NCBI GenBank assembly: GCA_031763025.1
Contig: JASSKH010000007.1
Span: 12,010,454 to 12,074,453, forward strand
Direction of reading: 5' to 3'
DNA length: 64,000 bases
Origin: Macrocystis pyrifera
Taxonomy: Eukaryota; Sar; Phaeophyceae; Laminariales; Laminariaceae
Made by a program: the position numbers and the translations under genes. Shown here piece after piece: positions 10,734 to 19,969 of this stretch (position 1 is its first letter; each line of letters opens with the position of its first letter). Under the pieces are notes generated by a model that saw nothing but the letters and a program-made list of their open reading frames with translations, did no database searches and had not been told where the DNA came from.

Positions 10734-11480
10734 TCAGCTATCCACGGCGGCACCTCGAGATTCATCTACGTTACGCTGGACCCCCCGTGTAAACGCGCTA
10801 GCCAAGTCAATTTGCAGACACCAAGAACCTCGTACAGCTCTCGTCGAAGTCGTGTAGCGCGCCGGAGAAAGGGGAAGCTTGATGGGTCCCGGGTCGTCCA
10901 AAAATCGAACCAAATATATTCCATCCGTCGGTGTAGTTGCGCTGATTTTCCCGAGCCACCACAGACCGTCGTCGCCCTTGTACCAAAAGTGGGCCCCGTT
11001 GGGAAGTACAGTGTTGCTGTATCGGCGGAGCCAATCGGCGTGCGATACGCAACCATAGCCGGGTGCTAGAAACCGCTCGCCGTTACTCCGGGAAAGCTCC
11101 CGTTGTGCCCCGCCAATTCTCATTCGGCGATACAGGCGGTTGGTTTGGCGGTGTTGGTTCGGAGTGCCGGCCCAGTAGCGCAAAATGGCGTTGCGAGAAA
11201 GCTGAAGGTCCATTTCCCGTTCCCAGGATGGCCGGGAAAGTCCCTTCCAGTGCGTCTCGTACATCACCGCGATGACGCCGCCTCGACCTCTAACCGATTG
11301 ATGTCCAGTAATCTTTTCCACTTCGAGTCGTTCAAGAGGGGTCGAAACGTCGTCCTCGGTGACGTGGTACGGAGGGGATTTCTTGGAGAAATTGTTGAGC
11401 ACGTATTGCGTCAACCCCGCAGGCAGATACTTCGGCATGTCGCCACGGTCGTGGGGGTTGGCACAGGGCTGCAGCGTTGA
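10734..11480 (-). CDS. Gypsy pol C-terminus: chromodomain plus unknown domain
   Basis: The frame is open from 11717 to 10734, but its first 75 or so residues are a shadow. The real part enters by frameshift near 11470, continuing the integrase C-terminal frame. It holds a chromodomain-like stretch (VEKITGHQSVRGRGG, then YETHWKGLSRPSWE, residues 132-184 of the open frame). Chromodomains in chromoviruses steer integration to marked chromatin. A further domain follows, with FWYKGDDGLWWLGKI and YLVRFLDDPGPIKLPL, which looks Tudor/SH3-like by its aromatic pattern, an inference only. The same tail recurs in relics at 37430-37612 and 62410-62670, so it is a family character. Confidence 0.75.
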   Translation of the reverse strand, partial: STLQPCANPHDRGDMPKYLPAGLTQYVLNNFSKKSPPYHVTEDDVSTPLERLEVEKITGHQSVRGRGGVIAVMYETHWKGLSRPSWEREMDLQLSRNAILRYWAGTPNQHRQTNRLYRRMRIGGAQRELSRSNGERFLAPGYGCVSHADWLRRYSNTVLPNGAHFWYKGDDGLWWLGKISATTPTDGIYLVRFLDDPGPIKLPLSPARYTTSTRAVRGSWCLQIDLASAFTRGVQRNVDESRGAAVDS

Positions 11481-12340
11481 ACAGATACGCGCCGGCGAGC
11501 CTCGGCGCCGGGCATATCGGAAGGAAGATCCAAATACAGGAGCTTTGCTCCGAGAGGAGATCCATCCGAGGTATCTGCAGAGGAGCAGGGGCCAACTGCT
11601 AGAACTTTGTAGGGGCCCGTCCAGTTTAGGGAGAGTTTGGCCTTGAGGACCTTGGCGTCCGTGTCTGGTTTCGCGCCCTGGCGGATGGTGGCCGCCGTAT
11701 TGTACACCCACACCCAACCACCAACGTCAAATTTGGGGACCGGACGCAGAGCGTCGGAGAGGGCGGAGTTGCGGCGGTTCACGCGAGCGACAGTGAGGGC
11801 GTGGTGTTCTCGAACGATGTCGTACGCGCGCTGCTGACGGTCCGTCGCCAAGTCGCAGTAGGCGAGATGGTCGCGGGCCAAACTCTGGTGGCCGGCGACT
11901 CCTGCACGTTCGAAAATCGTGAGAGGGAGGCGTGGGAGCCGACCCATATGTACCTCGTTGGGAGCCAGACCCGTGGCGGCACTAACGGAATTGTTGTACG
12001 CAAATTCGACGTGAGAGAGCTGCTCATCCCAGTTGTTTTGGAGCTCGTTGATGACCATTGCCAACATCTGGGCCATCGTGTGGTTTACACGTTCCACCCC
12101 ACCGTTGCCGTTTGGGTGGTAGGAGCTTGTGGCAATTTTTCGAACCCCGAGAAGCTGATATACCGCATGCGAAAGCTTGGAGCAGAACTGGAGGCCGTTG
12201 TCCGAGAGGATGCTGCGCGGGCACCCCCAAAGAGGGATATACCGGTTGATGAGAATGCTAGCCGTGCCCTCAGCGGTGAACTCTGCCGCTGTGACGGCGT
12301 ACGTCAGCCCGGCGGCTGAAACGATCAGTGAAAAGCAAGA
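11411..12340 (-). pseudogene. Gypsy integrase catalytic core and C-terminal region, broken
   Basis: DDE integrase core. The first Asp is in VSIDYFGPLPV at the end of the frame to the right. The second is in SILSDNGLQF (about 12200) and the Glu in NGNGGVERVNHTMAQ (about 12090). A beta-rich C-terminal part follows (LNWTGPYKVLAVGP, about 11600). Two lesions are visible: an in-frame TAG at 12342-12344, just before the LLFTDRFSRR segment, and a one-base frameshift near 12300. A third frameshift near 11470 separates it from the chromodomain frame. In the family this enzyme joins the cDNA ends to host DNA. Confidence 0.85.
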
Positions 12341-12341
12341 T

Positions 12342-13739
12342 CTAGGTATTACCTCGAGGCGTCACCGGGAGGGGGCCGAAGTAGTCGATGCTGACGGCGA
12401 TGCCGGGCCCTTCTGGCAAGGGCAACGTGATGGAGGGCCACCGGACCGTCTGCCGCGACGTTTTTCGTGCCTGGCACTTTAAGCAGTTGCGTAGCCACCA
12501 CCGAGTGCAGATGCTCATGCCGATCCACCAGTAGAAACGTTCGAGCATACGTAGGGTGCGCGCGGTTCCTAGGTGGCAGGAAGCCGTAGAATGGCAAGCC
12601 TGCATGACCCAGGGGCGCATGAGCAGCGGAACATAAATGCGAATAGGCTCGTCGTTCAATAAGTAGGCCGTACGGCCCACCGGGCGTGGCGTATCCAACG
12701 CAGGAGGGGGAGACGGCTGTCGGACAAGTAGAACGATGCCCGCGTCAGTGGTGTGCAAGCGGCCTTTGGCGGCCAGCTCTTGAACTTCCGAAAGGGGAGG
12801 TCGCTGGTGGGAAGGGAAACCTGGTAAGAAGTCGTCTGGCAAAACTTCCGGTCGGCCAAGGGCTATGTAGCGCATGGCGGCATTGCTCGCGGGCTCAGCC
12901 TGTTGTTCCCGAGCCCAATCGGCGTGCGAGTAGCGCGCTGCGGAATCACCGAACTGAAACTCGGCAGCTGCGCCGAGTGCGTCCAAGTTGGTCGAGGTGA
13001 CGGGAGGTGCGTCAGTTGGCGGCGGAAGTCGTAAAAGAGGAGTTCCCACGGGCTCGGTGCGGTCGCGGCCGGACGGGATGGGTACCGTCGGGACGGACGA
13101 GGCGGCAGGAGTCGGGGCCAAAACGACGGGTGCGGGCGGTCGTGGCCGTGGGGCTCGCAGCGGGGTGGTAGCGCGCCGGGCTGATGGTCTAGGGGTCCCG
13201 CCGGGCCCGAAGCCATAATCAACAGCAGGCGGCACGGCGCCAGCGGCGGCGGCTGTTCGTCGGCGCGTCCGCGATGAGATGCGGCCTGAAGACGGCAAAA
13301 CGTTCGGAGGCGCCGGGTTGCCAGGCGGCGATGGGGTAGACGCGGCCGGATCAGTGAGCACGGCGGAATCTGTTCCCTGTAAAGTGCTCGTCGGGGGAGG
13401 AGCATGCTGGGCGACAATCGTCGCTGCATCGGGGGCTTCTGCGGAGCCCTGGCCTGAAAGGGAAGACGCGGCCGGAGCAGTGCTCACGACGGAATCTTCG
13501 ACCTGTAAAGTGCTCGTCGGGGGAGGAGCATGCTGGACGACAATCATCGCTGCAGCGGGGGCTTCTGCGGAGCCCTGGCCTGAAAGGGAAGACGCGGCCG
13601 GAGCAGTGCTCACGACGGAATCTTCGACCTGTAAAGTGCTCGGCGGGGGAGGAGCGCGCTGGGCGACAATCATCGCTGCAGCGGGGGCTTTTGCAGAGCC
13701 CTGGCCTGAGAGGGAAGACGCGGCCGGAGCAGTGCTCAC
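12342..13739 (-). CDS. Gypsy linker with 42-residue repeats and integrase zinc-binding domain
   Basis: The 465-residue frame opens with tandem repeats of a 126-bp unit (AAAGTGCTCG recurs at 13381, 13507, 13633 and 13759), giving a 42-residue Pro/Ala/Ser-rich repeat around APPPPSTLQVEDSVVSTAP. A low-complexity Pro/Arg-rich spacer follows. Then comes YSHADWAREQQAEP, which resembles VSHADWLRRYSN in the extra C-terminal domain, and then the HHCC zinc-binding domain (CHSTASCHLGTARTLRMLE, with CLKCQ) and the start of the integrase core. The long repeat-rich linker between RNase H and integrase is unusual. The open frame is preserved to the amber codon at 12342. Confidence 0.8.
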   Translation of the reverse strand: MSTAPAASSLSGQGSAKAPAAAMIVAQRAPPPPSTLQVEDSVVSTAPAASSLSGQGSAEAPAAAMIVVQHAPPPTSTLQVEDSVVSTAPAASSLSGQGSAEAPDAATIVAQHAPPPTSTLQGTDSAVLTDPAASTPSPPGNPAPPNVLPSSGRISSRTRRRTAAAAGAVPPAVDYGFGPGGTPRPSARRATTPLRAPRPRPPAPVVLAPTPAASSVPTVPIPSGRDRTEPVGTPLLRLPPPTDAPPVTSTNLDALGAAAEFQFGDSAARYSHADWAREQQAEPASNAAMRYIALGRPEVLPDDFLPGFPSHQRPPLSEVQELAAKGRLHTTDAGIVLLVRQPSPPPALDTPRPVGRTAYLLNDEPIRIYVPLLMRPWVMQACHSTASCHLGTARTLRMLERFYWWIGMSICTRWWLRNCLKCQARKTSRQTVRWPSITLPLPEGPGIAVSIDYFGPLPVTPRGNT

Positions 13740-13830
13740 GACGGAATCTTCGACCTGTAAAGTGCTCGTCGGGGGAGGAGCGCGCTGGGCGACAACGTCG
13801 CTGCAGCGGGGGCTTCTGCAGAGCCCCGGT
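13370..13830 (-). repeat. 126-bp tandem repeat (four units) in the pol linker
   Basis: Four direct units with starts at 13381, 13507, 13633 and 13759, in phase with the reading frame. The units are nearly identical, which suggests recent expansion or homogenisation. Confidence 0.9.
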
Positions 13831-15504
13831 CGCCCCCGGAGGGTACGACAAAAACCGAAGCGAAAGCGGCGGTGGCGGGGGGTGAAAAATCCCCCAAGCC
13901 AGGACGGCGGTCGACGGTGGCGACGGAGGCAGATACACGAGCGACGAATCTCCCCGAAGGAGCAGAGAGGTCGTCAATCCTCATACGTGGCCCGTGTGTG
14001 CGAAAATCGCGAAAATCCGAAGGGGCGAAAGGTAGCCCACCCAAGACGGCACTTTCACTGCGGGACACCAGCCCACCCAAACCGACACCAGGGGTCGGCG
14101 AAGAGCGAGTGTGAAGCCCGCAGGCTCGGATGAGGAAGATACCACCGTCCTCGACGGGGTTGAGGCAGCTAGACCCACTGCGGTCGTGTTCGGTGGCGGG
14201 CTCTGGCAAGCGGGAGAGGAAGTCAGCATTTCCGTTGGCGCTGCCCTTGCGGTACTCGAGGGTGCGAACGCAGTGAGGAACTCGAGCCACCGTTGGACTC
14301 GCGCGTTGTGGTCCCCTACTTTGGCGATACTCTCAAGTGCTTTGTGATCCGAAAATATTCGAAACTTCGTGCCCCACAGGTAACCCCGGAGTCGTTTGAT
14401 AGCACAGACAATGCTGCCAGCTTCCAGGTCCAACGGTGTCCAGTGCATTTCGGAATCGAGGGTAGCGCGGCTGATATAAGCAATGGGCCGTACCGAGCCG
14501 TCCGGTTGTTCTTGTTCGAGCGCGGCACCGAAACCGTCGATGCAGGCGTCGCAGTACACGTGGAAGGGGCGGGAGCCGTCGGCTACGGCATCCCAGTCAG
14601 GGAAGACCAAAATCGGTCGGGCCGCGAGCTCGGCGAGGATCTGGCGGACGATAACTTCCATAGCCGGCGTGAAGACATACTTGACCCCCTTCCGGAGAAA
14701 GGCGGTGAGAGGACGTATCCGTTTGGACAGGTCGGGCAGGAATTTGCGATAATATCCTACGCCGCCCATCAGGGCACGGACCTGCTTGAGGTTCTTGGGC
14801 ATGGGCATTTTCAGCAAGGCCGAAACTTTTTCCGCATTAGGGCTTATACCCGCGGGCGAAATAGAGTGGCCCAGAAAATTGGCGTCCGTGGCGCCGAGGC
14901 GAGCCTTCGAGGGGGAGAGCTTGAGGTTGTGTTTGCGCAGGCGTTCGAAGAGGGCTCGTATCGTCTTGACGTGGGCCGTCGGGTCAGAGTCGAAAACAAT
15001 CACATCATCAAGGTAGGCCGCCACCTGTGCCAGGCCTTTAATGACTTCGTTAATCACTTTGACGAACTAGCCGGGCGAAGCACTGCTGCCTTGGGGCATG
15101 ACGAGCCACTCGTAAAGGCCCGTGGGAGTGCAGAACGCCGTAGGAGAGACGGTGTCCTTGTGCGCGGTAATCTGGTGGAACGAGGAGACCAAATCGAAGA
15201 GGGAAAACACCCGTCCCTTCCCCAGGGAGTCGAGGACTTGGTCCACGCGAGGGATAGGCAGCTGGCTGAGTTTGCTGATCTGGTTGAGTTTTTTGTAGTT
15301 CACGGTGATCCGAACGCCACCAGACTTTTTCGGGATGACCACCAGCGGGCTCGAGTACGGAGAAGTCGAGTGTTGGATCAGACCAGCCGCTAAGTACTGA
15401 TCCAAGGTGGCCTCTACTTCCTTGGCCAGGATGGGGTTGATGCGGTGCGGCCTGGACGTGACAGGAGCGCTTCCTTCCGGGACCGAGATCACGAAAGGCA
15501 TCAA
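13736..15504 (-). pseudogene. Gypsy reverse transcriptase and RNase H, broken
   Basis: Synthesises cDNA from the element RNA and removes the RNA strand. RT landmarks in order: IPKKSGGVRITVNYKKLN, then VFSLFDLVSSFHQI (motif A Asp), YEWLVMPQGSSASPG (motif B), AAYLDDVIVF (YLDD catalytic box) and FLGHSISPAGI. RNase H shows YCDACIDGFGAAL, then LDLEAGS and FSDHKALESIA (Asp, Glu, Asp). An in-frame TAG at 15067-15069 sits where the family normally has Trp after ASPG, and the frame resumes at 15057. A one-base shift near 14268 moves the RNase H end into the frame running 14290-13736 (TLEYRKGSANGNADFLSRL). Without suppression the protein would be truncated. Confidence 0.92.
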
Positions 15505-17303
15505 CGAGCAGGAACCAAATTCCGACTTGGACTTCGAGAAAACGTCAGGAAATTCGCAGAGAACGTCCCCCAGCTGTTCAATGACCGCAGGGGTCCAGCC
15601 TGTGCCGTGGAGATCAAAGCCACCTCCCGCAGATGCGCCGGCAAGCGTGCCCAGATGCGCAGGAACGAAGCGCGCTGTTCTGAGGTCAAACGCTCAAGCA
15701 GTGCAGGCGAGGGCGAGGCTGGAGCTGCGAGGGGGGGGGGAGTAACTGCTGAAACCGGACACACCTCACCTAGTCCGGAGGGAGGGCTGGGGTCTCGGTT
15801 GTCCTGCTGCAAAACGTCCAGCGGAACGCTCAGCAGTGGGGCGTGGGCGACGCCGAGGACATCCCCCGGCTCGAGAGCCGCCACTCCAACGAGGGGAAGA
15901 ACCTGCCGTCCGGAGGAGACGAAGTGCTCCTCGACCGAGGGTAGGTCGGGCTGGGGCATCATGTCGACCAAATAGTGTCCAGTGAGGGCCGGGGAGCCAT
16001 CGCTCCGAACCAAATTGACAGCAAGCAGCTGGGGAGCGTCTGACAGGGTGACGCCTGCTGCGCCCTCGTAGCGTAGATGGAAGCCTCCACCCGAAGCGGC
16101 GGAGTCGATGGCGTACACGGACATGCCTGTCGGGGCGTGGTGAACTAACTCCAGCTCGCCAAAAACGCGTTGATCAGACGGCCGAGGTGGCAGAGAGCGG
16201 TAGGAGAAACTATTAAAGCGCATCCAGCTGTCACGTCCCAATAATACAGTATGCTGCATCACCGATGGGGGAACCATGCAGGCCCAAACTGCGAGGGAGC
16301 AAGTAGGGTCATTTTCTCGAAAAAATTGGACGCTTAGGCGCACGCTCGTCGAAGCCTTCAGAGGGGCCGATTCGCCAAAACCCCCCCAAGAACGAGGGGC
16401 GCCGTTCTGCTCGCACGCGAGGGAGGCCGCACCAACAGAGTGCATGCGATCCAAAACATCTCGCCGGATGAAAGTCTGCGGGGAGCCAGTGTCGAGAAGC
16501 GCCACGCAACCAAAAGGTGCAAGAACGCCAGCTCCGCTGTGAATCGCGATTTTCGTGGTAAAAGAGGCGTCATCGAGGGTAATGGTGCCCCCGACGAGGC
16601 AGGGGCCGTGTTCTGGCAGCGCGAGGGAGGGGTCGACACTAGGTGCGACAGCCAAAATCTCCGGGCTGTGATCAGCCGGCGCGTCAGAAAAATGGGTCGA
16701 AAACTCCAAAGGAGGACCTGGGCAAGCGCGGGCCACGGCCAAAGGGCGGGGCGGCGCTGGTGTAATGTCATGAATTCCGTCAGGTCTGGTTGGGGTGCAG
16801 AATTGGTGAGAGGAGGCGGGGTGTGCCAACCCGGCCTCACTTGATCGGAGGGTGTCGCGAATGGCGGAAAGAGCTTTACCGAGCAAATTTTTCCCACGCC
16901 ACCGAGAGGGGTCGTGAGCTTCGGGGTCGTCTGCCCGCAAACCGATGCCCCACACGGCATCAAAAGGGCTGGCTTCAGCCAAAATTTTGGTGCCAGTGCT
17001 CAAAAGGTGCTGCTTCATGACCGGGTTCTGCGAGAATTTGGCAAAATTACCAGCAAGGACGGCGTCTTCCCGAACACGGTCCCAGATAGCGCAGTCGAAA
17101 TTATGCACGCCTCGACCGCGGCGTTTGTGCTCGCGTGGGTCTGGCGAGGCCATAATCCGCTCCGCTGAGCCGTGGTCCTGGAAAAGGCGAGCCTTTTCAG
17201 CCATCATATACTGCTCCGCGCAGGAATATGATACATCGTCGACGACAAAAGACGAGGGAGACCACTGCGAAAAATAAGAGGGGGGCTGCCAGAACAGTAC
17301 CAC
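15501..17303 (-). CDS. NADAR domain fused to retroviral-type aspartic protease
   Basis: A 600-residue uninterrupted frame. Residues 1-157 are a NADAR (YbiA-like, DUF1768) domain: VLFWQPPSYFSQWSP, then YSCAEQYMMAEKARLF with the conserved Glu, IMASPDPREHKRRGR, FDAVWGIGLRADD and NLLGKALSAIRDTLR. NADAR proteins act on ADP-ribose-linked or riboflavin-pathway N-glycosidic bonds. A Pro-rich spacer is followed by an aspartic protease with ALLDTGSPQTFIRRD (Asp about 271) and HTVLLGRDSWM. The first displayed codon is GTG; upstream in the same frame the sequence continues to the gag stops (TAG at 17400), so NADAR is probably made as part of a gag-pol readthrough product. A frameshift near 15620 leads into RT. 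The domain call is strong; its role in the element is unknown. Confidence 0.9.
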   Translation of the reverse strand: MVLFWQPPSYFSQWSPSSFVVDDVSYSCAEQYMMAEKARLFQDHGSAERIMASPDPREHKRRGRGVHNFDCAIWDRVREDAVLAGNFAKFSQNPVMKQHLLSTGTKILAEASPFDAVWGIGLRADDPEAHDPSRWRGKNLLGKALSAIRDTLRSSEAGLAHPASSHQFCTPTRPDGIHDITPAPPRPLAVARACPGPPLEFSTHFSDAPADHSPEILAVAPSVDPSLALPEHGPCLVGGTITLDDASFTTKIAIHSGAGVLAPFGCVALLDTGSPQTFIRRDVLDRMHSVGAASLACEQNGAPRSWGGFGESAPLKASTSVRLSVQFFRENDPTCSLAVWACMVPPSVMQHTVLLGRDSWMRFNSFSYRSLPPRPSDQRVFGELELVHHAPTGMSVYAIDSAASGGGFHLRYEGAAGVTLSDAPQLLAVNLVRSDGSPALTGHYLVDMMPQPDLPSVEEHFVSSGRQVLPLVGVAALEPGDVLGVAHAPLLSVPLDVLQQDNRDPSPPSGLGEVCPVSAVTPPPLAAPASPSPALLERLTSEQRASFLRIWARLPAHLREVALISTAQAGPLRSLNSWGTFSANFLTFSRSPSRNLVPAR

Positions 17304-17495
17304 CCGCTCCGTTGTATACTCGAGAGTAGAGTCAAAAACCGACGGTGCCGAGTCGTCGGTGGCCGCAGTTGCGGCGTGTGGGGGGGGGAGTGTGCTTCTC
17401 TAAGAACACTGAGCCCCTGGTGCACGAGGCGAGTCCGGTTCCACGTATACTGGCTCTGTGTCACCATTGCCCGTAGGCAAAAAATCGCCAGAAGG

Positions 17496-19934
17496 TTACC
17501 TTGCTGCGCCCGATGATCTCTGTCCTGGACCAAAGGGGGCAGGGGGCTCTGAGCCCGTTCTGTTTGACGAGAGCTGCGATTCTTCCGAATTTAACGTGTA
17601 TGCTGTCCGGTTGATCTGACCGGAGGCCGTGGAGTCACCACTGGCTCGACGGACAGTGCCAGGTTTTTCCTGTTCCACTGGCGCCGAAGGAGCGCTGCGC
17701 ACATGGAGTGGCGTGCGCGAAGACGAAAGAGGGCCTGCAGACCCTGTAGACGTCTTCAAGAACGGTGCTCGGGTGGGGGGCAACAAAGGGTCCACCGGAG
17801 AGAGCTTCCATCCTGTAAACCTGGTGGGGAAGGGGGACGAGGTAGCTAATCTTGTCGACTCCTCCTTAATAGGAAAAAGGGTGGAGCGGCCACCGTTATT
17901 GCGAGGAAACTCCGAGTCGAGCTTCAACCGAGATCTCGGGGTTTCGGTGTTTGCCTTCCCGCACCTCAAACCGACCGCCACCGCATGGCCGGGAGGTGTA
18001 GGAGGGGGACACCCTAGCTGAAAAAAAACGACGCGCGACGGCGCGACACCCGTCGTGTTGCGCGGCGCGTAGTTTGGGAGAGAGGCGTTTATCGCGCCTG
18101 CTCTCGTGCCCAGGTTGAGGGGAGCGGCGTTTGAGGCGCGGGCTCCCGACGTCGGGGAAGGCGCCCGAGGGCTCCCCGGAAAAAGCTGTGGAGCTGAGTC
18201 GCTGCGTCGGTCCGAAGTACGGAGTAACGCGCGGGGCGGGAGCGGAGTACTGAGCGAGCCTGGGACGCGAGCATCTTGTGAAATCAAGGTTTTTTTTCCT
18301 GACAATGCTGGCGGCGGGCGGTCAGGAGAAGCCGAACCGCCGTCGACCTGTCAGTTACCGGTACGGAAGGTGCCAGGCTGGCGTCCATTCGGGTTTCCGC
18401 CCGAGGTATGTGAGGCGCCGTAGCGAACCCCCGAGACGGGAGCCGGGACGGAAGAGGCAGGGGCGGTCGAACCACCATGATGGCCGGGGTGGGACTGCTG
18501 GTGTCCTCGTGCCGCGTGTGTGTGGTAGCCATCACCTTGTCTGTGTTGCTGACCCTGACCGTGATGTTGCCCACGCGAGGGGCCGGGGCGACGCCTGTGT
18601 TTCTGCTGGTTGTATTTTTTCGGTCGTGAATTGTTCTCGCGGCGGTGTCTGATAAAGCGTTCTTGCCAACGACGGAACGCCTCGCCGTCGTCGCCGAGCG
18701 TTCCAAGGTCGGGGTTCAAGATACCACTAAGGTTTAAAAAAGGGTGCCTACACTGACGAAGAGTGTGTGTCTTCGTGACAGTTTAAACAGCGTCCTCGGT
18801 TTTCGCTAAGGGCGGCTGCGCAAGCTGACGATGAAAGTAGGCCGCTCCAGAGGGGAGGGTCCTCGGTCTGGATGGACATGCAAACGGCGTGAACTTCGGC
18901 ATAGTGGTGTTCTTCAAGGGGTCAGCAGTTGGAAGAGGTGTCAAGCCACGGGTCGAGGCAGTCAGGGATGGATTGTGGACATTCATCACAAGCGGATTAT
19001 TGCGCGATCCCGTCTGCCAAGAAGGCGACTGGGGAAGCGTCCAGCCCTGGCCGCGACCAATATTGGCGGGCCGGGGCCCCGACGGGGCGGATGACCGCGC
19101 ACCCGACGAAGAAGCAGGCAAAGAAAAATATTTTTCGCCGTTGACGGCAGGTGTCTTATTATTCGCAAGAGTCTCGAAAGCTAACCACATGGCGTCCAAA
19201 GTGCCGAACGGCCTCGAAACCGTAGCCAAAACTCCCGGGTACAGCGTCGGCATCAAGCTAGGGTACTGCTCGTTCACTGCCATCCGAACTACCTCCAAAA
19301 CGACCTCCACCCCCGGTGCCAAAACACGCTCAGTCCCCGTCGCTGCAGACACCACCCCTCGCAAGGCACGACTAAAATCGCAAAAAGGGGTCCCGTTTGC
19401 CACGCCAAAATTATGCAACTTGGTGTAGCTGGCCCCCGTGTTGGCGCGGTCAAAGTGGTTGCTCAGCAACCTCAGGAGGAGCGTGAACGCCTCCGGTCCC
19501 GACGATCCTGCTGCGAGGGCGCGCGACACCTGTCCAAAAAAATCATCCATCAAGGTAGTGAGAGGGGCGGTCGTAGGCTTGTCAGGCGTGATGGCGCGCG
19601 CGAAGGATTTCTTGAGAGGGTACTCCCAACCGGGTATCCAGTTAGTAGAACTAAGGCCTTCATGGCTGCCATCGTTGCACATCATGAGAATATCAGAGGT
19701 GGAGGCCTTTACCGAACGCATGAGTTGCTGTGCGGCCTCGCAAGGGTCGATCGAGGAGGGGAAAGGCAAGACAGAAATGCGCGAAATATCCTTCAGTCCC
19801 AGGCGTTTGTACGCCCGTTGTACGTCGGCAGCGTGCTGTTTTGCGGCGGCAGCGGCGGCGGAGTCGATCGCCGAAGTTCGGTCGTGAGCAAGGTTAGATG
19901 ACACAGGCAAGGCGCGGTCATCGGGCATGGTCAA
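17496..19934 (-). pseudogene. Gypsy gag: capsid-like and basic nucleocapsid-like part
   Basis: One reading frame runs from 19934 through the NADAR-protease frame (4.4 kb in phase), interrupted by stops at 18783 (TAA), 18351 (TGA), 17496 (TAA) and 17400 (TAG). The first 383 residues (MTMPDDRALP start) contain a helical, capsid-like region with LLRLLSNHFDRANTGASYTK and FGTLDAMWLAFETL. After the first stop comes a very basic His/Arg/Gln-rich stretch (RHRRENNSRPKKYNQQKHRR) that could bind RNA in place of a zinc knuckle; no CCHC motif is seen. The third part is Ser/Pro-rich with no domain. Either the copy has collected stops without losing phase, or some are read through. Confidence 0.7.
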
Positions 19935-19969
19935 ACGACCAAGACGCGCGGCGGAAGAAGCAACTTCAG

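Noticed and set aside
15501..17303. NADAR as an independent host gene captured by chance next to a protease
   Set aside because: It shares one uninterrupted frame with the aspartic protease and lies in phase with gag upstream, inside the LTRs.
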